64,000 nt of DNA from NCBI RefSeq assembly GCF_020131355.1, contig NZ_JAHLEL010000053.1, forward strand, positions 307,833 through 371,832, in the 5' to 3' direction. Positions 8,435 through 21,976 of the stretch are shown here, piece after piece; position 1 is the stretch's first letter, and every line of letters starts with the position of its first letter. The translations under genes and the position numbers were made by a program. The notes beneath the pieces were generated by a model. The model made no database searches, was not told the DNA's origin, and saw only the letters and a list, made by a program, of their open reading frames with translations. Source of the stretch: Pseudonocardia sp. ICBG1293. GTDB taxonomy: Bacteria; Actinomycetota; Actinomycetes; Mycobacteriales; Pseudonocardiaceae.

Positions 8435-8470
8435 GTCACGGGGCCGCCCTCGTCGGGACGGCCCCGTCAC
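8435..8470 (-). terminator. Terminator hairpin after tuf
   Basis: Inverted repeat with 12-base arms (8435-8446 and 8459-8470) containing one mismatch, centred on GGGGCCG/CGGCCCC. It starts one base past the tuf stop codon. There is no run of T, which is common for actinobacterial hairpin terminators. It would separate the str operon from the S10 operon. Confidence 0.75.
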
Positions 8471-8471
8471 G

Positions 8472-9665
8472 TCACGCGTTGATCTTGGTGACCTGGCCGG
8501 CGCCCACGGTGCGGCCACCCTCACGGATGGCGAACTGCAGGCCCTCCTCCATGGCGATCGGCTGGATCAGCTGAACGCTCATGGTGGTGTTGTCACCCGG
8601 CATGACCATCTCGGTGCCCTGCGGAAGGGTCACGACGCCGGTCACGTCGGTCGTCCGGAAGTAGAACTGCGGACGGTAGTTGTTGAAGAACGGGGTGTGA
8701 CGACCGCCCTCGTCCTTGCCCAGGATGTACACCTGGCCCTCGAACTCGGTGTGCGGGGTGATCGAACCCGGCTTCACGACGACCTGGCCGCGCTCCACGT
8801 CCTCACGCTTGATGCCGCGCAGGAGCAGACCGACGTTCTCGCCGGCGCGACCCTCGTCGAGGATCTTGCGGAACATCTCGACACCGGTGACGGTGGTCGA
8901 GGTCTTGTTCGGCCGGATCCCGACGATGTCGACGGTCTCGTTGACCTTGACGATGCCGCGCTCGATACGGCCGGTCACGACGGTGCCGCGACCGGTGATC
9001 GTGAAGACGTCCTCGACGGGCATGAGGAACGGCTTCTCGATGTCGCGCTCGGGCTCGGGGATCGCCTCGTCGACGGCGTCCATGAGCTCGACGATGGCCT
9101 CGGCCCACTTGTCGTCGCCCTCGAGCGCCTTCAGCGCCGAGACGCGCACGATCGGGAGGTCGTCGCCCGGGTAGTCCTGAGCCGACAGCAGCTCGCGGAC
9201 CTCCATCTCGACGAGCTCCATGATCTCCTCGTCGTCGACCATGTCCGCCTTGTTCAGGGCGACGACGATGTACGGCACGCCGACCTGACGCGCGAGCAGC
9301 ACGTGCTCACGGGTCTGGGGCATCGGGCCGTCGGTCGCGGCGACCACCAGGATCGCGCCGTCCATCTGGGCGGCACCGGTGATCATGTTCTTCACGTAGT
9401 CGGCGTGCCCGGGGCAGTCGACGTGCGCGTAGTGCCGCTTCTCGGTCTGGTACTCGACGTGCGCGATGGAGATCGTGATACCGCGCTGGCGCTCTTCCGG
9501 CGCCTTGTCGATCATGTCGAACGCCGAAGCCTCGTTGAGGTTCGGGAACTTGTCGTGCAGAACCTTGGTGATGGCCGCCGTCAGCGTGGTCTTGCCGTGG
9601 TCGATGTGACCGATGGTGCCGATGTTGACGTGCGGCTTGGTCCGCTCGAACTTCGCCTTCGCCAC
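8472..9665 (-). CDS. tuf: Translation elongation factor Tu
   Basis: EF-Tu (397 aa), the GTPase that delivers aminoacyl-tRNA to the ribosomal A site. G1 GHIDHGKTT (residues 19-27), G3 DCPGH and G4 NKAD are intact. GRHTPFFNNYRPQFYFRTTDVTG in domains II/III is of the ordinary type. The start is a GTG (9663-9665). It is the last gene of the str operon and may also have its own promoter in the 146-base gap behind fusA. Confidence 0.98.
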   Translation of the reverse strand: MAKAKFERTKPHVNIGTIGHIDHGKTTLTAAITKVLHDKFPNLNEASAFDMIDKAPEERQRGITISIAHVEYQTEKRHYAHVDCPGHADYVKNMITGAAQMDGAILVVAATDGPMPQTREHVLLARQVGVPYIVVALNKADMVDDEEIMELVEMEVRELLSAQDYPGDDLPIVRVSALKALEGDDKWAEAIVELMDAVDEAIPEPERDIEKPFLMPVEDVFTITGRGTVVTGRIERGIVKVNETVDIVGIRPNKTSTTVTGVEMFRKILDEGRAGENVGLLLRGIKREDVERGQVVVKPGSITPHTEFEGQVYILGKDEGGRHTPFFNNYRPQFYFRTTDVTGVVTLPQGTEMVMPGDNTTMSVQLIQPIAMEEGLQFAIREGGRTVGAGQVTKINA

Positions 9666-9731
9666 TGCTGGGTCCTCCTGGACTCGTGTCTGTACTCCGC
9701 CGTGCTGACGGCAGGTCTGTGGGTGTCGGGT

Positions 9732-9770
9732 GGTGCGGGCCGCGGACCTTACCGATCCGCGGACCGCACC
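9732..9770. other. Long hairpin between fusA and tuf
   Basis: Inverted repeat with 15-base arms (9732-9746 and 9756-9770) with one mismatch and a 9-base loop. It lies midway between the fusA stop and the tuf start. It could attenuate read-through, mark an RNA processing site or protect the tuf message, which needs higher expression than fusA. The function is inferred. Confidence 0.55.
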
Positions 9771-9811
9771 CTCCGAGCAGGTCGGGCACGGGGGCCCGCC
9801 CCGGGGAGCTC

Positions 9812-11914
9812 TTACTCGCCCGTGGCCTTCGCGATGATCTCCTTCGCCACGTTCGCCGGAACCTCGGCGTAGGAGTCGAAGACCATCGTGTAGTTCGCCC
9901 GGCCCTGGGTCCGCGACCGCAGGTCGCCGACGTAGCCGAACATCTCGGACAGCGGCACGGTCGCCTTGACGACGCGGGCACCGGCCCGCTCCTCCATGGC
10001 CTGGATCTGGCCGCGGCGGGAGTTCAGGTCGCCGATGACGTCGCCCATGTAGTCCTCGGGCGTCATCACCTCGACGGCCATCATGGGCTCGAGGATGGCG
10101 GGGCTCGCCTTGCGGGCCGCCTCCTTGAACGCCATGGAACCGGCGACCTTGAAGGCCATCTCCGAGGAGTCGACCTCGTGGTACTGACCGTCCAGCAGCG
10201 TGAGCTTCACGCTGACGACGGGGTAGCCGGCCTGGATGCCGTACTGCATGGCGTCCTGGGCACCGGCGTCGACCGACGGGATGTACTCCCGCGGGACACG
10301 GCCACCGGTGACCTTGTTCTCGAACTCGTACAGCGCACCGTCGCCGCTGGTGAGCGGCTCGAGCTTGATGATGACGCGGGCGAACTGGCCCGAACCACCG
10401 GTCTGCTTCTTGTGCGTGTACTCGAACTTCTCGACGGCCTTCTTGATGGTCTCCCGGTAGGCCACCTGCGGCTTACCGATGTTGGCCTCGACCTTGTAGT
10501 CGGACTTCATCCGGTTGACCAGCACCTCGAGGTGCAGCTCGCCCATGCCGGCGATGATGGTCTGGCCGGTCTCGTCGTCCAGGGAGACCTGGAACGTCGG
10601 GTCCTCCTCCGCCAGCTTCTGGATCGCCAGCGAGAGCTTCTCCTGGTCCGCCTTCGACTTGGGCTCGACGGCGACCTGGATGACCGGGTCCGGGAAGGTC
10701 ATCGACTCGAGGACGATCGGGTTCTGCGGGTCGCAGAGCGTGTCCCCGGTGGTCGTGTCCTTCAGACCGATGACCGCGTAGATGTGGCCGGCCACGGCCT
10801 CGTCGACCGGGTTCTCCTTGTTGGAGTGCATCTGGAAGAGCTTCCCGATGCGCTCCTTCCGGTCCTTGGTCGAGTTGATGACCTGGGCGCCGGCGGCGAC
10901 CTGACCCGAGTAGACCCGGATGTAGGTCAGCTTGCCGAAGAACGGGTGCGCGGCGATCTTGAAGGCGAGAGCCGAGAACGGCTCCTCCTTCGACGGCTTG
11001 CGGCTCGCCGGCGTCTCACCGTCGGTGAGGAAACCCTCGACCGGCGGCACGTCGTACGGCGACGGCAGGTAGTCGATGACCGCGTCCAGCATCGGCTGGA
11101 CACCCTTGTTCTTGAAGGCCGAGCCGCAGAGGACCGGGTAGGCGGCGCGGTTGGTCACCAGCGCGCGGACACCGGTCTTGATCTGCTCGGTCGTCAGCTC
11201 CTCGCCACCGAGGTAGAGCTCCATGAGGTCGTCGTCGGTCTCGGCTACGGCCTCGACGAGCGCCGTGCGGTACTCCTCGGCCTTGGCCTGGAGGTCCGCC
11301 GGGATCTCCTCGACGGTGTAGTCCTCGCCCTTGGCCACCTCGCCGCGCCACGTGAGCGCGCGCATCTCGACCAGGTCGATGACACCGATGAAGTCGTTCT
11401 CGGAGCCGATCGGGATCTGCAGCGGCAGCGGGGTCGCGTTCAGGCGGTCCTTGATCGTCTGAACGGTGAAGTAGAAGTCCGCGCCCAGCTTGTCCATCTT
11501 GTTGACGAAGCAGATGCGGGGGACGTCGTACTTGGTGGCCTGCCGCCAGACCTGCTCGGACTGCGGCTCGACCCCCTCCTTGCCGTCGAAGACCGCGACC
11601 GCGCCGTCGAGCACCCGCAGCGAACGCTCCACCTCGACGGTGAAGTCGACGTGCCCGGGGGTGTCGATGATGTTGATCTGGTGGTTCTTCCAGAAGCAGG
11701 TCGTCGCGGCCGACGTGATCGTGATGCCGCGCTTCTGCTCCTCCTCCATCCAGTCCATGGTGGCGGCGCCGTCGTGCACCTCACCGAGCTTGTAGTTGAT
11801 CCCGGTGTAGTACAGGATCCGCTCGGTCGTGGTCGTCTTACCGGCGTCGATGTGGGCCATGATGCCGATGTTGCGGACCTTGGTCAGGTCCGTCAGCACG
11901 TCCTGTGCTGCCAC
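9812..11914 (-). CDS. fusA: Translation elongation factor G
   Basis: EF-G (700 aa), the translocase GTPase. G1 AHIDAGKTT is at about residues 20-28, DTPGHVDF and NKMD follow, and domain IV/V residues run to the C-terminus. The start is a GTG at 11912-11914. It lies 47 bases downstream of rpsG in the str operon. No obvious truncation is seen. Confidence 0.98.
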   Translation of the reverse strand: MAAQDVLTDLTKVRNIGIMAHIDAGKTTTTERILYYTGINYKLGEVHDGAATMDWMEEEQKRGITITSAATTCFWKNHQINIIDTPGHVDFTVEVERSLRVLDGAVAVFDGKEGVEPQSEQVWRQATKYDVPRICFVNKMDKLGADFYFTVQTIKDRLNATPLPLQIPIGSENDFIGVIDLVEMRALTWRGEVAKGEDYTVEEIPADLQAKAEEYRTALVEAVAETDDDLMELYLGGEELTTEQIKTGVRALVTNRAAYPVLCGSAFKNKGVQPMLDAVIDYLPSPYDVPPVEGFLTDGETPASRKPSKEEPFSALAFKIAAHPFFGKLTYIRVYSGQVAAGAQVINSTKDRKERIGKLFQMHSNKENPVDEAVAGHIYAVIGLKDTTTGDTLCDPQNPIVLESMTFPDPVIQVAVEPKSKADQEKLSLAIQKLAEEDPTFQVSLDDETGQTIIAGMGELHLEVLVNRMKSDYKVEANIGKPQVAYRETIKKAVEKFEYTHKKQTGGSGQFARVIIKLEPLTSGDGALYEFENKVTGGRVPREYIPSVDAGAQDAMQYGIQAGYPVVSVKLTLLDGQYHEVDSSEMAFKVAGSMAFKEAARKASPAILEPMMAVEVMTPEDYMGDVIGDLNSRRGQIQAMEERAGARVVKATVPLSEMFGYVGDLRSRTQGRANYTMVFDSYAEVPANVAKEIIAKATGE

Positions 11915-11961
11915 TGCTCAGCTCTCCCTGGATCGCGAGTTGGCGCCCGACGGTCGGCCGG

Positions 11962-12432
11962 TCACCAGCGGTAGTGGGCGAAGGCGCGGTTCGACTCCGC
12001 CATCTTGTGCATGTCCTCGCGCCGCTTGACGCTGGCGCCGAGGCCGTTGCTGGCGTCGAGCAGCTCGTTCATGAGGCGCTCGACCATGGTCTTCTCGCGA
12101 CGCTGGCCGGAGTAGGTGACCAGCCACCGCAGTCCCAGGGTGGTCTGCCGGACGGCACGGACCTCGACGGGGACCTGGTAGGTCGCGCCACCGACACGGC
12201 GGCTGCGGACCTCGAGGGCCGGCTTGACGTTGTCCAGAGCGCGCTTCAGCGTGACGACCGGGTCGGTGCCGGTCTTGTCCCGGGTGCCCTCGAGGGCGGC
12301 GTAGACGATGCGCTCGGCGAGCGACCGCTTTCCGTCCTTGAGGACCTTGTTCACCAGCTGGGTGACCAGCGGCGAGCCGTAGACCGGGTCCGAGACCAGC
12401 GGACGCTTCGGGGCGGGGCCCTTGCGGGGCAT
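11962..12432 (-). CDS. rpsG: 30S ribosomal protein S7
   Basis: S7 (156 aa), which starts assembly of the 30S head. The conserved MPRKGPAPKRPLVSDPVYGSPLV start and the C-terminal AHYRW are present. The ATG overlaps the rpsL stop as TGATG. Position rpsL-rpsG-fusA-tuf is the standard str operon. Confidence 0.98.
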   Translation of the reverse strand: MPRKGPAPKRPLVSDPVYGSPLVTQLVNKVLKDGKRSLAERIVYAALEGTRDKTGTDPVVTLKRALDNVKPALEVRSRRVGGATYQVPVEVRAVRQTTLGLRWLVTYSGQRREKTMVERLMNELLDASNGLGASVKRREDMHKMAESNRAFAHYRW

Positions 12433-12806
12433 CAGCTCTTCTCCTTCTTCGCGCCGTAGCGGCTGCGGGACTGCTTGCGGTTCTTCACGCCCTGGGTGTC
12501 CAGCGACCCACGGATGACCTTGTAGCGCACGCCGGGGAGGTCCTTCACACGACCACCGCGCACGAGCACGATGCTGTGCTCCTGCAGGTTGTGGCCCTCA
12601 CCGGGGATGTACGCGGTGACCTCGATGCCGCTGGACAGCCGCACACGAGCGACCTTGCGCAGCGCCGAGTTCGGCTTCTTGGGCGTGGTGGTGTACACGC
12701 GGGTGCAGACCCCGCGGCGCTGAGGACTTCCCTTCAGCGCGGCGGTCTTGGTCTTGGAGACCTTGTCCTCGCGGCCCTTGCGGACCAGCTGCTGGATCGT
12801 GGGCAT
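12432..12806 (-). CDS. rpsL: 30S ribosomal protein S12
   Basis: S12 (124 aa), decoding-centre protein and target site for streptomycin resistance changes. The loops TTPKKPNSALRK and RGGRVKDLPGVRYK carry the wild-type lysines, so the sequence is of the streptomycin-sensitive type. I chose the ATG at 12804-12806 (MPTIQQLVRKGRE) as the universal start. It is the first gene of the str operon. Confidence 0.98.
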   Translation of the reverse strand: MPTIQQLVRKGREDKVSKTKTAALKGSPQRRGVCTRVYTTTPKKPNSALRKVARVRLSSGIEVTAYIPGEGHNLQEHSIVLVRGGRVKDLPGVRYKVIRGSLDTQGVKNRKQSRSRYGAKKEKS

Positions 12807-13125
12807 GAACCGTCTACTTCTTCCCGTCGACGTGGCTCGACTGTCTCGCTCGCCGTGACACTGGTGATCTTGGTTCGGGTCCCGGGCCCCGGGCGCCGGC
12901 GTGGCGGCCGGCTCTCGCCGGACCCCGCCACCGTCGCGCCGGACCCCGAGGTCGGGCGTGTCGTCCCGGGCACGCTCGGGGCCGGAAGGGCCCCGCGGAG
13001 GCTGTCGGGACGTCCGGCGTGCCCTGCTCCGGGGTGCAACCACAGACCTGACGGTCGGAACCGGCGGATCGGTGCACACCACGGGACACGCGGACCTGCC
13101 CAACCGGAGCCGAGCACAGGACATG
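12807..13125 (-). other. Long 5' leader of the str operon
   Basis: About 310 bases between the predicted transcription start and rpsL. It contains GC-rich inverted repeats (for example CCGGC-TCTC-GCCGG near 12909-12922) and two copies of CGCCGGACCCCG. No coding frame is convincing. The rest of the gap, 13156-13444, shows nothing I can name. Confidence 0.5.
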
Positions 13126-13155
13126 AGAATACCCGGCCCTCTTCGACACGGTCAA
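13126..13155 (-). promoter_or_regulatory. Promoter of the str operon (rpsL-rpsG-fusA-tuf)
   Basis: On the minus strand TTGACC (13150-13155) is followed by an 18-base spacer and TATTCT (13126-13131). This is a close match to the primary sigma (HrdB/SigA) consensus. Transcription would start near 13119, about 310 bases before rpsL. Confidence 0.7.
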
Positions 13156-13444
13156 AGCGGGTCCGTTCCGGGCGTCCGCCTCGGACCTGCCTTCGGGACC
13201 ATCGGGGGCTTCGGTGGTCCGCGGATCCTCCGGGACGACGCCCGGAGGAGACCTGTGGTGACTCGACGATGCCGCACGACGCCGCCGCTGGCAAGCGGAC
13301 TCACCCGCTCGTCGCAGATCGGCGGCCGCTCGTCGCGGCCGGATCGGTGGTGGGCGATGACTGCGCCCCAGCGGGATCCACCGTGTCGTCACGGTGTGGA
13401 TCGCCCTGTGGACAGTGGCGGAGGAGGGACGGTTACGGTCCGGT

Positions 13445-14341
13445 ATGCACCTGCCGACGGCCGTCAACCGCCTCGCCACACGAGCACTCATCGCACCCTT
13501 GCTGGGACCCACACTACCCGTCGGTCTGCGACGGCGTGGACTCGACCTCGTCGGCGCCTCGCTCCCGCTGCCCCGCGGCACCCGCCGGGCGTTCGGGACG
13601 CTCGGCGGGGTGCCCACCGCGGTGGTGGCACCGCCCGGGCCGCTCGCCCCGCACCGGGTGCTCTACCTGCACGGAGGCGGCTACCTCGTGGGGTCCTCGG
13701 CGTCGCACCGGCCGCTGCTGGCCGGCCTCGCGCACGCGACGGGGAGCGCGGTGCTCGCGCCCCACTACCGGCTCGCTCCGGAGCACCCGTTCCCGGCCGC
13801 CCTCGACGACGCCCACGCCGCCTGGACCGCGCTGCGGACCGCGGGGATCCCGGCGCGGCACATCGCGGTGGCGGGCGACTCCGCGGGCGGGGGGCTCACC
13901 CTGTCGCTGCTGCTGCGACTGCGCGCGGCCGGCGAGGACCTGCCGGGATCGATCGGGCTGATCTCGCCCTGGCTGGACCTGTCCTGCACCGCCGACGCCC
14001 TCACCCGCAACGCCGCCTCCGACGCGATGCTGGCCGCGTCGTGGCTGCCGGACGCCGTCGCCGACTACGCGGGCCCGCACACCGGTGCGCCCGAGCTGAA
14101 CCCGCTGGACGCCGACCTGGCGGGACTGCCGCCGCTGCACGTCGTCGCGGGGGCCGAGGAGATCCTGGTCGACGACGCCGACACCCTGGTCGAGCGCGCC
14201 CGGTCGGCGGGCACCCCGGTCACCCACGACCGGGTGCCCGGCATGTGGCACGCGTTCCCCACCCTGGCCGGGGTCCTGGCCGAGGCCGACGCCTCGCTGC
14301 ACACCCTGGGCGCCGCGCTGCGCGCGGACTGCCTGCGCTGA
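13445..14341 (+). CDS. Alpha/beta hydrolase of the hormone-sensitive lipase (HSL) family
   Basis: 298-aa esterase or lipase. The HSL oxyanion-hole motif HGGG (in YLHGGGYLVG), the nucleophile elbow GDSAGG, and the C-terminal Asp (EEILVDDAD) and His (GMWHAF) of the triad are all present. It probably hydrolyses acyl esters, as in the LipH/LipW group; the substrate cannot be told. The ATG at 13445 lacks a well-spaced Shine-Dalgarno (GGAGG is about 16 bases upstream), so a GTG at 13394 is possible. It is a single plus-strand gene between the str operon and rpoC, convergent with rpoC. Confidence 0.85.
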   Translation: MHLPTAVNRLATRALIAPLLGPTLPVGLRRRGLDLVGASLPLPRGTRRAFGTLGGVPTAVVAPPGPLAPHRVLYLHGGGYLVGSSASHRPLLAGLAHATGSAVLAPHYRLAPEHPFPAALDDAHAAWTALRTAGIPARHIAVAGDSAGGGLTLSLLLRLRAAGEDLPGSIGLISPWLDLSCTADALTRNAASDAMLAASWLPDAVADYAGPHTGAPELNPLDADLAGLPPLHVVAGAEEILVDDADTLVERARSAGTPVTHDRVPGMWHAFPTLAGVLAEADASLHTLGAALRADCLR

Positions 14342-14371
14342 GACCGCGCCCCGGGACGGCCCCGGACGCAC

Positions 14372-14418
14372 GGACGGGGCCGGGCACCACCACGGGAGCG
14401 TGGTGCCCGGCCCCGTCC
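14372..14418. terminator. Terminator hairpin after the HSL hydrolase
   Basis: Perfect 19-bp inverted repeat (14372-14390 with 14400-14418) with a 9-base loop, located 30 bases past the hydrolase stop. It is one of two hairpins in tandem between the convergent hydrolase and rpoC genes. Confidence 0.8.
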
Positions 14419-14433
14419 GGGACCTCCCTCGGT

Positions 14434-14465
14434 CACCACGGGCCCGCCGTCGCGGGCCCGTGGTG
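14434..14465. terminator. Terminator hairpin after rpoC
   Basis: Perfect 14-bp inverted repeat (14434-14447 with 14452-14465) with a CGTC loop, nine bases beyond the rpoC stop. As a pair with 14372-14418 it can end transcription from both directions. Confidence 0.8.
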
Positions 14466-14474
14466 GGCGACGAC

Positions 14475-18386
<3,912 letters not shown>

Positions 18387-18433
18387 GTATGTCCTCTGTT
18401 TCTTCGTTTAAAGGGCGGCTGGTCGGACGGGGG

Positions 18434-21400
18434 TCAGTTGACGACGTCGTCGACGGTCATCGACTCCGAGCCCGGGCGGCTGGACAGGTTGATGCCCAGG
18501 TTCGCCGCGGCACGCTCGAGGTCCTCGTCGTCGGCGTCCCGCATCTCGATCGCCGCACCGTCGCTGGAGAGCACCTCGACGTTCAGGCAGAGCGACTGCA
18601 GCTCCTTGAGGAGCACCTTGAACGACTCGGGGATCCCCGGCTCCGGGATGTTCTCGCCCTTGACGATCGCCTCGTAGACCTTCACGCGGCCCACGACGTC
18701 GTCGGACTTGATCGTCAGCAGCTCCTGCAGGGTGTAGGCCGCGCCGTAGGCCTGCATCGCCCAGCACTCCATCTCACCGAAGCGCTGGCCACCGAACTGC
18801 GCCTTACCGCCCAGCGGCTGCTGGGTGATCATCGAGTAGGGGCCGGTCGACCGGGCGTGGATCTTGTCGTCCACCAGGTGGGCCAGCTTCAGGATGTACA
18901 TGTAGCCGACCGCTACCGGGAACGGGTACGGCTCACCGGAGCGGCCGTCGAGCAGCTGCGCCTTGCCGTCCGGACCGACCATCCGCTCGCCGTCCCGGTT
19001 GGGGCGGGTCGAGGCGAGCAGACCCGTGATCTCGTGCTCGCGCGCACCGTCGAACACCGGCGTCGCGGTGTTCGTGTCGGCGGGCACCGAGTAGAGCTCC
19101 TCGGGCATCTGTGCCGCCCACTCGGGCGTGCCCTCGATCTCCCAGCCGGACTTGGCGATCCACCCGAGGTGGGTCTCCAGGATCTGGCCGATGTTCATCC
19201 GTCGCGGCACACCGTGGGTGTTCAGGATGATGTCGACCGGCGTGCCGTCCGGGAGGAACGGCATGTCCTCCTGCGGGAGGATCTTGCCGATGACACCCTT
19301 GTTGCCGTGCCGGCCGGCGAGCTTGTCGCCGTCGGAGATCTTGCGCTTCTGGGCCACGTAGACGCGGACCAGCTCGTTGACGCCCGGGGCCAGCTCGTCG
19401 TCGTCGTCGCGGGAGAAGACCCGGATGCCGATGACCTTGCCGTTCTCGCCGTGCGGCACCTTCAGCGAGGTGTCGCGGACCTCGCGCGCCTTCTCGCCGA
19501 AGATCGCGCGGAGCAGGCGCTCCTCCGGGGTCAGCTCGGTCTCGCCCTTGGGCGTGACCTTGCCGACCAGGATGTCGCCGGGCTGGACCTCGGCGCCGAT
19601 CCGGATGATGCCGCGCTCGTCGAGGTCGGCCAGCACGTCCTCGGAGACGTTCGGGATGTCCCGGGTGATCTCCTCGGCGCCCAGCTTCGTGTCGCGCGCG
19701 TCGATCTCGTGCTCCTCGATGTGGATCGAGGTGAGCACGTCGTCCTGCACGAGGCGCTGCGACAGGATGATCGCGTCCTCGTAGTTGTGACCCTCCCACG
19801 GCATGATCGCCACGAGCAGGTTCTTGCCCAGCGCCATCTCGCCGTTCTCGGTGCAGGGACCGTCGGCGAGCACCTGGCCCACCTCGACCCGCGCGCCCTC
19901 GTCGACGATGGGCTTCTGGTTGTTGCAGGTGCCCTGGTTCGAGCGGCGGAACTTGTTCAGACGGTAGGTCTGACGCTGCCCCTCGTCGTCCATGACGGTG
20001 ATGTAGTCGGCGCACAGCTCCTCGACCACACCGGCGGACTCGGCGGTGACGACGTCACCGGCGTCGACGGCGGCACGCAGCTCCATGCCGGTACCGACCA
20101 GCGGCGACTCCGAGCGCAGCAGCGGCACCGACTGGCGCTGCATGTTCGCGCCCATCAGCGCGCGGTTCGCGTCGTCGTGCTCGAGGAACGGGATCATCGC
20201 CGTCGCGACCGACACCATCTGGCGCGGCGAGACGTCGATGTACTCCACGCCCGAGGGCGAGATCAGGTCGACCTCGCCGCCCTTGCGGCGGACCAGGACG
20301 CGCTCCTCGGCGAACGAGCCGTCCTCGTTGAGCTGGGCGTTGGCCTGGGCGACGACGAAGCGGTCCTCCTCGTCGGCGGTCAGGTAGTCGATCTGCGAGG
20401 TGACGACGCCGTCGACGACCTTGCGGTACGGCGTCTCGATGAAGCCGAACGGGTTGACCCGAGCGAACGAGGCCAGCGAGCCGATCAGACCGATGTTCGG
20501 ACCCTCGGGGGTCTCGATCGGGCACATACGGCCGTAGTGCGACGGGTGGACGTCGCGGACCTCCATGCCGGCACGCTCACGGGACAGACCGCCCGGGCCG
20601 AGCGCCGACAGGCGGCGCTTGTGGGTCAGTCCGGCCAGCGGGTTGTGCTGGTCCATGAACTGCGACAGCTGCGAGGTGCCGAAGAACTCCCGGATCGCGG
20701 CCGTGATCGGCCGGGTGTTGATCAGGGTCTGCGGCGTGATGGCCTCGGCGTCCTGGGTGGTCATCCGCTCGCGGACGACCCGCTCGGTGCGGGACAGACC
20801 GACCCGGACCTGGTTCTGGATCAGCTCGCCGACGGTACGCAGGCGCCGGTTGCCGAAGTGGTCGATGTCGTCGGTCTCGACCGGGATCTCCCGCGCGGAG
20901 TCACCGGAGCCGACCGCCATCGTGGTCTCGCCGGCGTGCAGCCGGACGAGGTACTCGATGGTGGTGGCGACATCCTCCTCGGTCAGCGTGCCGACCGAGT
21001 TCTCGATGTCGAGGCCGAGCTTCTTGTTGGCCTTGTAGCGCCCGACCTTGGCCATGTCGTAGCGCTTGTCCTTGAAGAACAGGTTCTCTAGCAGCGCCTG
21101 GGCCGACTCGCGCGTCGGCGGCTCGCCGGGGCGCAGCTTGCGGTAGATGTCGAGCAGCGCCTCGTCCTGGCCCGCGGTGTTGTCCTTCTCGAGCGTCGTC
21201 ATGATCGTCTCGGAGAACCCGAAACGCTCACCGATCTGCTCGGCGGTCCAGCCGAGGGCCTTCAGCAGCACGGTGACCGGCTGCCGGCGCTTGCGGTCGA
21301 TGCGGACACCGACGGTGTCGCGCTTGTCGACGTCGAACTCCAGCCACGCACCCCGGCTCGGGATGATCTTGACCGAGTAGACGTCCTTCTCGGTCGTCTT

Positions 21401-21943
21401 GTCGATCGCGTGGTCGAAGTAGACACCCGGCGAACGGACGAGCTGCGACACGACGACGCGCTCGGTGCCGTTGATGATGAAGGTGCCCTTGTCGGTCATC
21501 ACGGGGAACTCGCCCATGAAGACCGTCTGGGACTTGATCTCACCGGTGGTGTTGTTCGTGAACTCCGCCGTGACGAACAGCGGGGCGCCGTAGGTCATGT
21601 CCTTGTCGCGGCACTCCTCGACCGAGGCCTTGACCTCGTCGAAGCGCGGGTCGGAGAACGACAGCGACATCGAGCCGGAGAAGTCCTCGATCGGCGAGAT
21701 CTCGGTGAGGATCTCCTCCAGACCGCTGACCGGCATCTCGTCACCGGCCTCGATCCGGCGCTGGAACCAGGCCTCGCTGCCGACCAGCCACTCGTAGGAC
21801 TGGATCTGCAGGTCGAGGAGGTCGGGGACCTCCAACGGCTGGGCGATCTTCGCGAAGGTGACCCGGGTCGGTGCGCCGGGGTAGTTCGGGTTCGCCGAAG
21901 CGGAGAGGGTCGAGGTGGTCGCGGCGGCGCGGGAGACAGCCAA
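18434..21943 (-). CDS. rpoB: DNA-directed RNA polymerase subunit beta
   Basis: Beta subunit (1169 aa). The rifampicin-resistance region (about residues 427-455: TSQLSQFMDQHNPL, then HKRRLSALGPGGL) carries the sensitive-type residues throughout. Conserved YEDAIILS and the C-terminal GGKAQFGGQRFGEMEVW-like block (here GEMECWAM) are present. It is the first gene of the rpoBC operon. The start is chosen at MAVSRAAATTS; the first part of the leader is structured (see 21977-22066). Confidence 0.98.
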   Translation of the reverse strand: MAVSRAAATTSTLSASANPNYPGAPTRVTFAKIAQPLEVPDLLDLQIQSYEWLVGSEAWFQRRIEAGDEMPVSGLEEILTEISPIEDFSGSMSLSFSDPRFDEVKASVEECRDKDMTYGAPLFVTAEFTNNTTGEIKSQTVFMGEFPVMTDKGTFIINGTERVVVSQLVRSPGVYFDHAIDKTTEKDVYSVKIIPSRGAWLEFDVDKRDTVGVRIDRKRRQPVTVLLKALGWTAEQIGERFGFSETIMTTLEKDNTAGQDEALLDIYRKLRPGEPPTRESAQALLENLFFKDKRYDMAKVGRYKANKKLGLDIENSVGTLTEEDVATTIEYLVRLHAGETTMAVGSGDSAREIPVETDDIDHFGNRRLRTVGELIQNQVRVGLSRTERVVRERMTTQDAEAITPQTLINTRPITAAIREFFGTSQLSQFMDQHNPLAGLTHKRRLSALGPGGLSRERAGMEVRDVHPSHYGRMCPIETPEGPNIGLIGSLASFARVNPFGFIETPYRKVVDGVVTSQIDYLTADEEDRFVVAQANAQLNEDGSFAEERVLVRRKGGEVDLISPSGVEYIDVSPRQMVSVATAMIPFLEHDDANRALMGANMQRQSVPLLRSESPLVGTGMELRAAVDAGDVVTAESAGVVEELCADYITVMDDEGQRQTYRLNKFRRSNQGTCNNQKPIVDEGARVEVGQVLADGPCTENGEMALGKNLLVAIMPWEGHNYEDAIILSQRLVQDDVLTSIHIEEHEIDARDTKLGAEEITRDIPNVSEDVLADLDERGIIRIGAEVQPGDILVGKVTPKGETELTPEERLLRAIFGEKAREVRDTSLKVPHGENGKVIGIRVFSRDDDDELAPGVNELVRVYVAQKRKISDGDKLAGRHGNKGVIGKILPQEDMPFLPDGTPVDIILNTHGVPRRMNIGQILETHLGWIAKSGWEIEGTPEWAAQMPEELYSVPADTNTATPVFDGAREHEITGLLASTRPNRDGERMVGPDGKAQLLDGRSGEPYPFPVAVGYMYILKLAHLVDDKIHARSTGPYSMITQQPLGGKAQFGGQRFGEMECWAMQAYGAAYTLQELLTIKSDDVVGRVKVYEAIVKGENIPEPGIPESFKVLLKELQSLCLNVEVLSSDGAAIEMRDADDEDLERAAANLGINLSSRPGSESMTVDDVVN

Positions 21944-21976
21944 GATGCGTCCTTCCGAGAACTGCGCTTCTCGTCT

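Noticed and set aside
12432..12806. Possible streptomycin resistance change in rpsL
   Set aside because: The TTPKKPNS and RVKDLPG lysines are wild type.
20560..20690. Possible rifampicin resistance change in rpoB
   Set aside because: All key residues of the resistance region (Q, D, H, R, S, L) are of the sensitive type.
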